Assembly (NCBI RefSeq): GCF_001693515.2
Contig: NZ_CP042968.1
Location: 7,968,501-8,032,500, forward strand
Length of the DNA: 64,000 nt
DNA from: Bradyrhizobium paxllaeri
GTDB taxonomy: Bacteria > Pseudomonadota > Alphaproteobacteria > Rhizobiales > Xanthobacteraceae
Direction of reading: 5' to 3'
Part shown: one piece after another, positions 63,367 through 64,000 of the stretch
Numbering within the stretch: position 1 is the stretch's first letter
Layout: each line of letters starts with the position of its first letter
Notes under the pieces: generated by a model
Told to the model about the DNA's origin: nothing
Seen by the model: the letters and a program-made list of their open reading frames with translations, nothing else
Databases searched by the model: none
Made by a program: the position numbers and the translations under genes

Positions 63367-63377
63367 AGGTTCGGAGC

Positions 63378-63469
63378 CGTAGGGTGGGCAAAGGCGCTCT
63401 TGCGCCGTGCTCACCATCAAGCATCCCGCAAAAGGAATGGTGGGCACGCTTCGCTTTGCCCACCCTACG
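63378..63469. repeat. Palindromic intergenic repeat, family B, copy 3
   Basis: CGTAGGGTGGGCAAAGGCGC at the left pairs with GCCCACCCTACG at the right. It begins 12 bases after the permease stop. Confidence 0.85.
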
Positions 63470-63538
63470 GATCGCATCTGGTAATCCGCCACATTCACCC
63501 CGATATAAGGCTCAATCATTGAGCCATACGAGGACCGC

Positions 63539-64000
63539 GTGACCCAAGCCGCCGCCAGAAAAACTGCCCTGTCGCCCCCCGTAGCGCCGAAGCACCCGCA
63601 TACCTTCACCACACACGGCATCACGGTGACAGACGATTACGCCTGGCTGAAAGACGCCCGCTGGCAGGAAGTGCTGCGCGACCCCTCGATCCTCGATCCG
63701 GATATCCGAAAATATCTGGAAGCCGAGAACGACTACACCGAGAGCCTGCTCGGCCACACCGCGCCCTTGCAGAAGAAGCTGGTCGCGGAAATGCGCGGGC
63801 GGATCAAGGAAGACGATTCCAGCGTGCCGGCGCCGGACGGCCCGTTCGCTTACTTGCGAAAATTCCGCGAGGGCGGACAGCACGAAATGTTCGGCCGCAC
63901 GCCGCGCGATGGCGGCGACGTGCAGATCGTTCTCGACGGCGATGCGCTGGCCAAGGATCATGAATATTTCAAGTTCGGCAGCGCGCGGCATTCGCATGAC
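63539..64000 (+). CDS. ptrB: Oligopeptidase B / prolyl oligopeptidase-family peptidase, N-terminal part
   Basis: The frame opens with a GTG at 63539 and runs uninterrupted to the window edge (154 codons). The sequence PPVAPKHPHTFTTHGITVTD, DDYAWLKDARW, then KYLEAENDYTESLLGHTAPL and IKEDDSSVPAPDGPFAYLRK is the beginning of the S9A propeller of oligopeptidase B, which cuts small peptides after basic residues. The catalytic Ser/Asp/His lie in the C-terminal half, outside the window. GAGGA lies upstream of the start. Confidence 0.88.
   Translation, partial: MTQAAARKTALSPPVAPKHPHTFTTHGITVTDDYAWLKDARWQEVLRDPSILDPDIRKYLEAENDYTESLLGHTAPLQKKLVAEMRGRIKEDDSSVPAPDGPFAYLRKFREGGQHEMFGRTPRDGGDVQIVLDGDALAKDHEYFKFGSARHSHD

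Noticed and set aside
61713..63542. 609-codon plus-strand frame overlapping the permease
   Set aside because: Shifted frame of the ABC permease; the permease frame has clear membrane helices and EAA loops while this one is Arg/Asp-rich.

Overview
This window looks like a chromosome segment of an alphaproteobacterium of the Bradyrhizobium/Rhodopseudomonas group. I infer this from the high GC, the rhizobial flavour of the proteins (DUF3175, DUF1127, DUF2783, form II CO dehydrogenase-like genes, EcfG-type promoters) and many palindromic intergenic repeats of the kind common in those genomes. No database search was possible; family names come from recognisable motifs.

The left end (1 to about 13.7 kb) reads as a mobile genomic island. 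A tRNA-Ser(GGA) gene at 13619-13708 faces a tyrosine integrase (12230-13453) and a small excisionase-like HTH protein. Beyond them lie a 1258-residue protein with a C-terminal PD-(D/E)XK nuclease motif, an AbiEi/AbiEii toxin-antitoxin pair, and a divergent 1353-residue HTH plus nuclease-like protein. Two broken IS110 transposases end the window. The large proteins look like phage-defence components and are the best candidates for an undescribed system.

From 13.9 to 27 kb the genome is ordinary: a secreted small protein, trehalose synthesis (otsB, otsA) with an MFS transporter, a DUF3175 protein behind a perfect EcfG-type promoter, a chemotaxis receptor, a coxSLM-like molybdenum hydroxylase and a CoA-transferase. 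From 27 to 35.6 kb is the tyrosine/homogentisate region: hppD, fahA and hmgA with a metallo-hydrolase, a DUF2783 protein, an FAD monooxygenase and a divergent MarR regulator. A perfect FNR/FixK-type box lies between hppD and an Lrp-type gene.

From 35.7 to 57.8 kb are small oxidoreductases, two caspase-fold proteins that have both lost the catalytic His/Cys pair, two related RND adaptors (one with its permease), OmpA, AsmA, a class III nucleotide cyclase, and a Crp-type regulator with an intact cyclic-nucleotide cassette. Three TGTGA-N6-TCACA-like palindromes lie near the regulator and both pseudo-caspases, suggesting one cAMP circuit. A decayed parE beside an intact antitoxin and a protein with a DCDTTA motif are also here.

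From 57.9 kb to the end: a class V aminotransferase, a three-gene iron/polyamine-type ABC importer, and the start of an oligopeptidase B gene. Five families of palindromic repeats (14 copies described) occupy most longer gaps.
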